Assembly: GCF_026127265.1 (NCBI RefSeq)
Contig: NZ_WWFG01000002.1
Location: 868,001-932,000 of the forward strand
Direction of reading: 5' to 3'
Source: Nostoc sp. KVJ3
GTDB lineage: Bacteria > Cyanobacteriota > Cyanobacteriia > Cyanobacteriales > Nostocaceae
Length of the DNA stretch: 64,000 nucleotides
This document shows, piece by piece, positions 63,058 to 64,000 of this stretch. Position numbers and translations under genes: made by a program. The notes beneath the pieces are model-generated. The model did not search any database, had not been told where the DNA came from, and saw only the letters and a list, made by a program, of their open reading frames with translations. Numbering within the stretch: the first letter of the stretch is position 1; every line of letters begins with the position of its first letter.

Positions 63058-64000
63058 TTACACTTTGATAAACCAACGTTGTCGATACATCAGAACACCA
63101 ACAGCCCACCACAACAACACGGTGACTATGGCAAATAACAGAGAACCATTCAGAAGTCCCGCCCAAGATGCGAAACAGTTATGGTAAATCCAATTGTAGG
63201 TACTGGGAGCATCTTTACCTGTGCCGATAGTGGTTTTCACTAAGATCTTAATCAACAAAACCGATGGGACAAAAAGTGCGATCGCATTTAAGCCCATAAT
63301 TTCAAAAGGTTTACTCCAGCGACGATTTAGCCGCACTTCGATGAGTTCATAACAGGCTGCTAGCAAAAGTAACGCCCAACCGGTTGTCAAGACTACATAA
63401 GAACTTGTCCACAGCTTTTTGTTAATAGGGAATGTCCACCCCCACGCCCAACCGATAATTAAACAACCAACTCCAAATAATCCTAACCCGATACTTGTAC
63501 GTGATTGTACAGGTTGACTGCGTATCCATTGACCGGTCAAGTAGCCAGCTAGAACGCTGGCGATCGCGGGAATCGTACTGAATAGTCCCTCTGGATCTCC
63601 CATAAATTTGAAACCATCACCTTTATACAGGTGCGCTTTGGGAATAATCAAGCGGTCAATATAAGCGCCAAAATTCCCTTCTCGTGTCAAAACTCCCGCG
63701 CCATATTCTGGTACTGGTAGATACATCATCATTAACCAGTAGCCGATGAGGATCGCTGCTGCGAGTATCCATTGCCCTTTGCGCGGAAGGTTAAGAACTA
63801 TCAAGGAAGCCAGCAGATAGGTAATACTAATGCGTTGTAACACCCCCATAATGCGGATACTACTCAAATCAAAAGTCCAAACACCTTGATTCCAAAAGCC
63901 ATTTAGCAGCAATCCCAAGGCGAAGAGAATAGCGGCGCGGCGTAAGATGCGCCAGTAAATAGCTGAGGTTGGTTTGTTATCTTCGGTGTACTTTGACAGC
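63058..64000 (-). CDS. HGSNAT/NagX-like membrane acyltransferase, partial at window edge
   Basis: The gene is open to the window edge, and at least 313 C-terminal residues are present. It has about eight membrane helices with IMGVLQRISITYLLAS, VPEYGAGVLTREGNFGAYID, FKFMGDPEGLFSTIPAIASV and PFEIMGLNAIALFVPSVL. This is the heparan-alpha-glucosaminide N-acetyltransferase (HGSNAT, DUF5009/NagX) pattern. Members move acetyl groups across the membrane to amino sugars. The missing N-terminus would hold the first helices and conserved His. Confidence 0.88.
   Translation of the reverse strand, partial: LSKYTEDNKPTSAIYWRILRRAAILFALGLLLNGFWNQGVWTFDLSSIRIMGVLQRISITYLLASLIVLNLPRKGQWILAAAILIGYWLMMMYLPVPEYGAGVLTREGNFGAYIDRLIIPKAHLYKGDGFKFMGDPEGLFSTIPAIASVLAGYLTGQWIRSQPVQSRTSIGLGLFGVGCLIIGWAWGWTFPINKKLWTSSYVVLTTGWALLLLAACYELIEVRLNRRWSKPFEIMGLNAIALFVPSVLLIKILVKTTIGTGKDAPSTYNWIYHNCFASWAGLLNGSLLFAIVTVLLWWAVGVLMYRQRWFIKV

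Overview
The window looks like a chromosomal segment of a filamentous, probably heterocyst-forming cyanobacterium of the Nostoc type. The octamer GCGATCGC and its variants are scattered through genes and spacers, coding density is moderate, and spacers are full of small palindromic repeats and MITE-like elements. Lineage markers include a magnesium-chelatase ChlI, a CuA-less alternative terminal oxidase, a carotenoid oxygenase, a Nif11-type peptide, Uma2 and caspase/NB-ARC/TPR proteins. I see no rRNA, tRNA or CRISPR array.

Layout. 0-8 kb: an IS200/IS605-like remnant with a small ribbon-helix-helix gene, an ArsC/Spx-like protein, a tandem array of 145-bp units each carrying a hairpin, ExoD, a lipid kinase, a fused amino-acid ABC transporter and a broken IS5-type transposase. 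8-17 kb: a PHB-depolymerase-like esterase, then a respiratory cluster (two DUF2231 membrane proteins, oxidase subunits II-I-III, a small membrane protein and NDH-2). 17-23 kb: a peptidoglycan-binding protein, a lipoprotein, an old yellow enzyme, uppP, bioD and a Ser/Thr kinase. 23-30 kb: a five-gene minus-strand block (UbiA-type phosphoribosyltransferase, methyltransferase, HAD phosphatase, SMR-like carrier, GT39-like glycosyltransferase) divergent from prs. 30-37 kb: a CHASE3 hybrid histidine kinase with three receivers, bracketed by two copies of one MITE, then stress-type proteins. 37-47 kb: frmA, avtA, rimM, small membrane proteins, hisG, an RppA-like regulator, a GHL10 hydrolase, a solitary C5 DNA methyltransferase and chlI. 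47-54 kb: an RlaP-like nucleotidyltransferase, a Nif11-type peptide, rplU-rpmA, a Met-rich repeat lipoprotein and a thioredoxin/CcdA/cytochrome b/MsrP-like operon. 54-64 kb: a caspase-NB-ARC gene frame-broken from its TPR part, an alpha/beta hydrolase, a PadR-carotenoid oxygenase pair, a CAP-domain lipoprotein and a HGSNAT-like membrane acyltransferase cut by the window edge.

How the genes may work together. NDH-2 could feed quinol to the CuA-less oxidase, making a short respiratory chain. The UbiA block has the steps expected for making, dephosphorylating, flipping and using a polyprenyl-phosphate pentose, and the gene for the PRPP-making enzyme lies next to it. The Met-rich lipoprotein next to an MsrP-like molybdoenzyme suggests a sacrificial methionine antioxidant with its repair system. 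The caspase/STAND/TPR gene with the hydrolase looks like a conflict or cell-death module. These four links are inferred from domain content and gene order.
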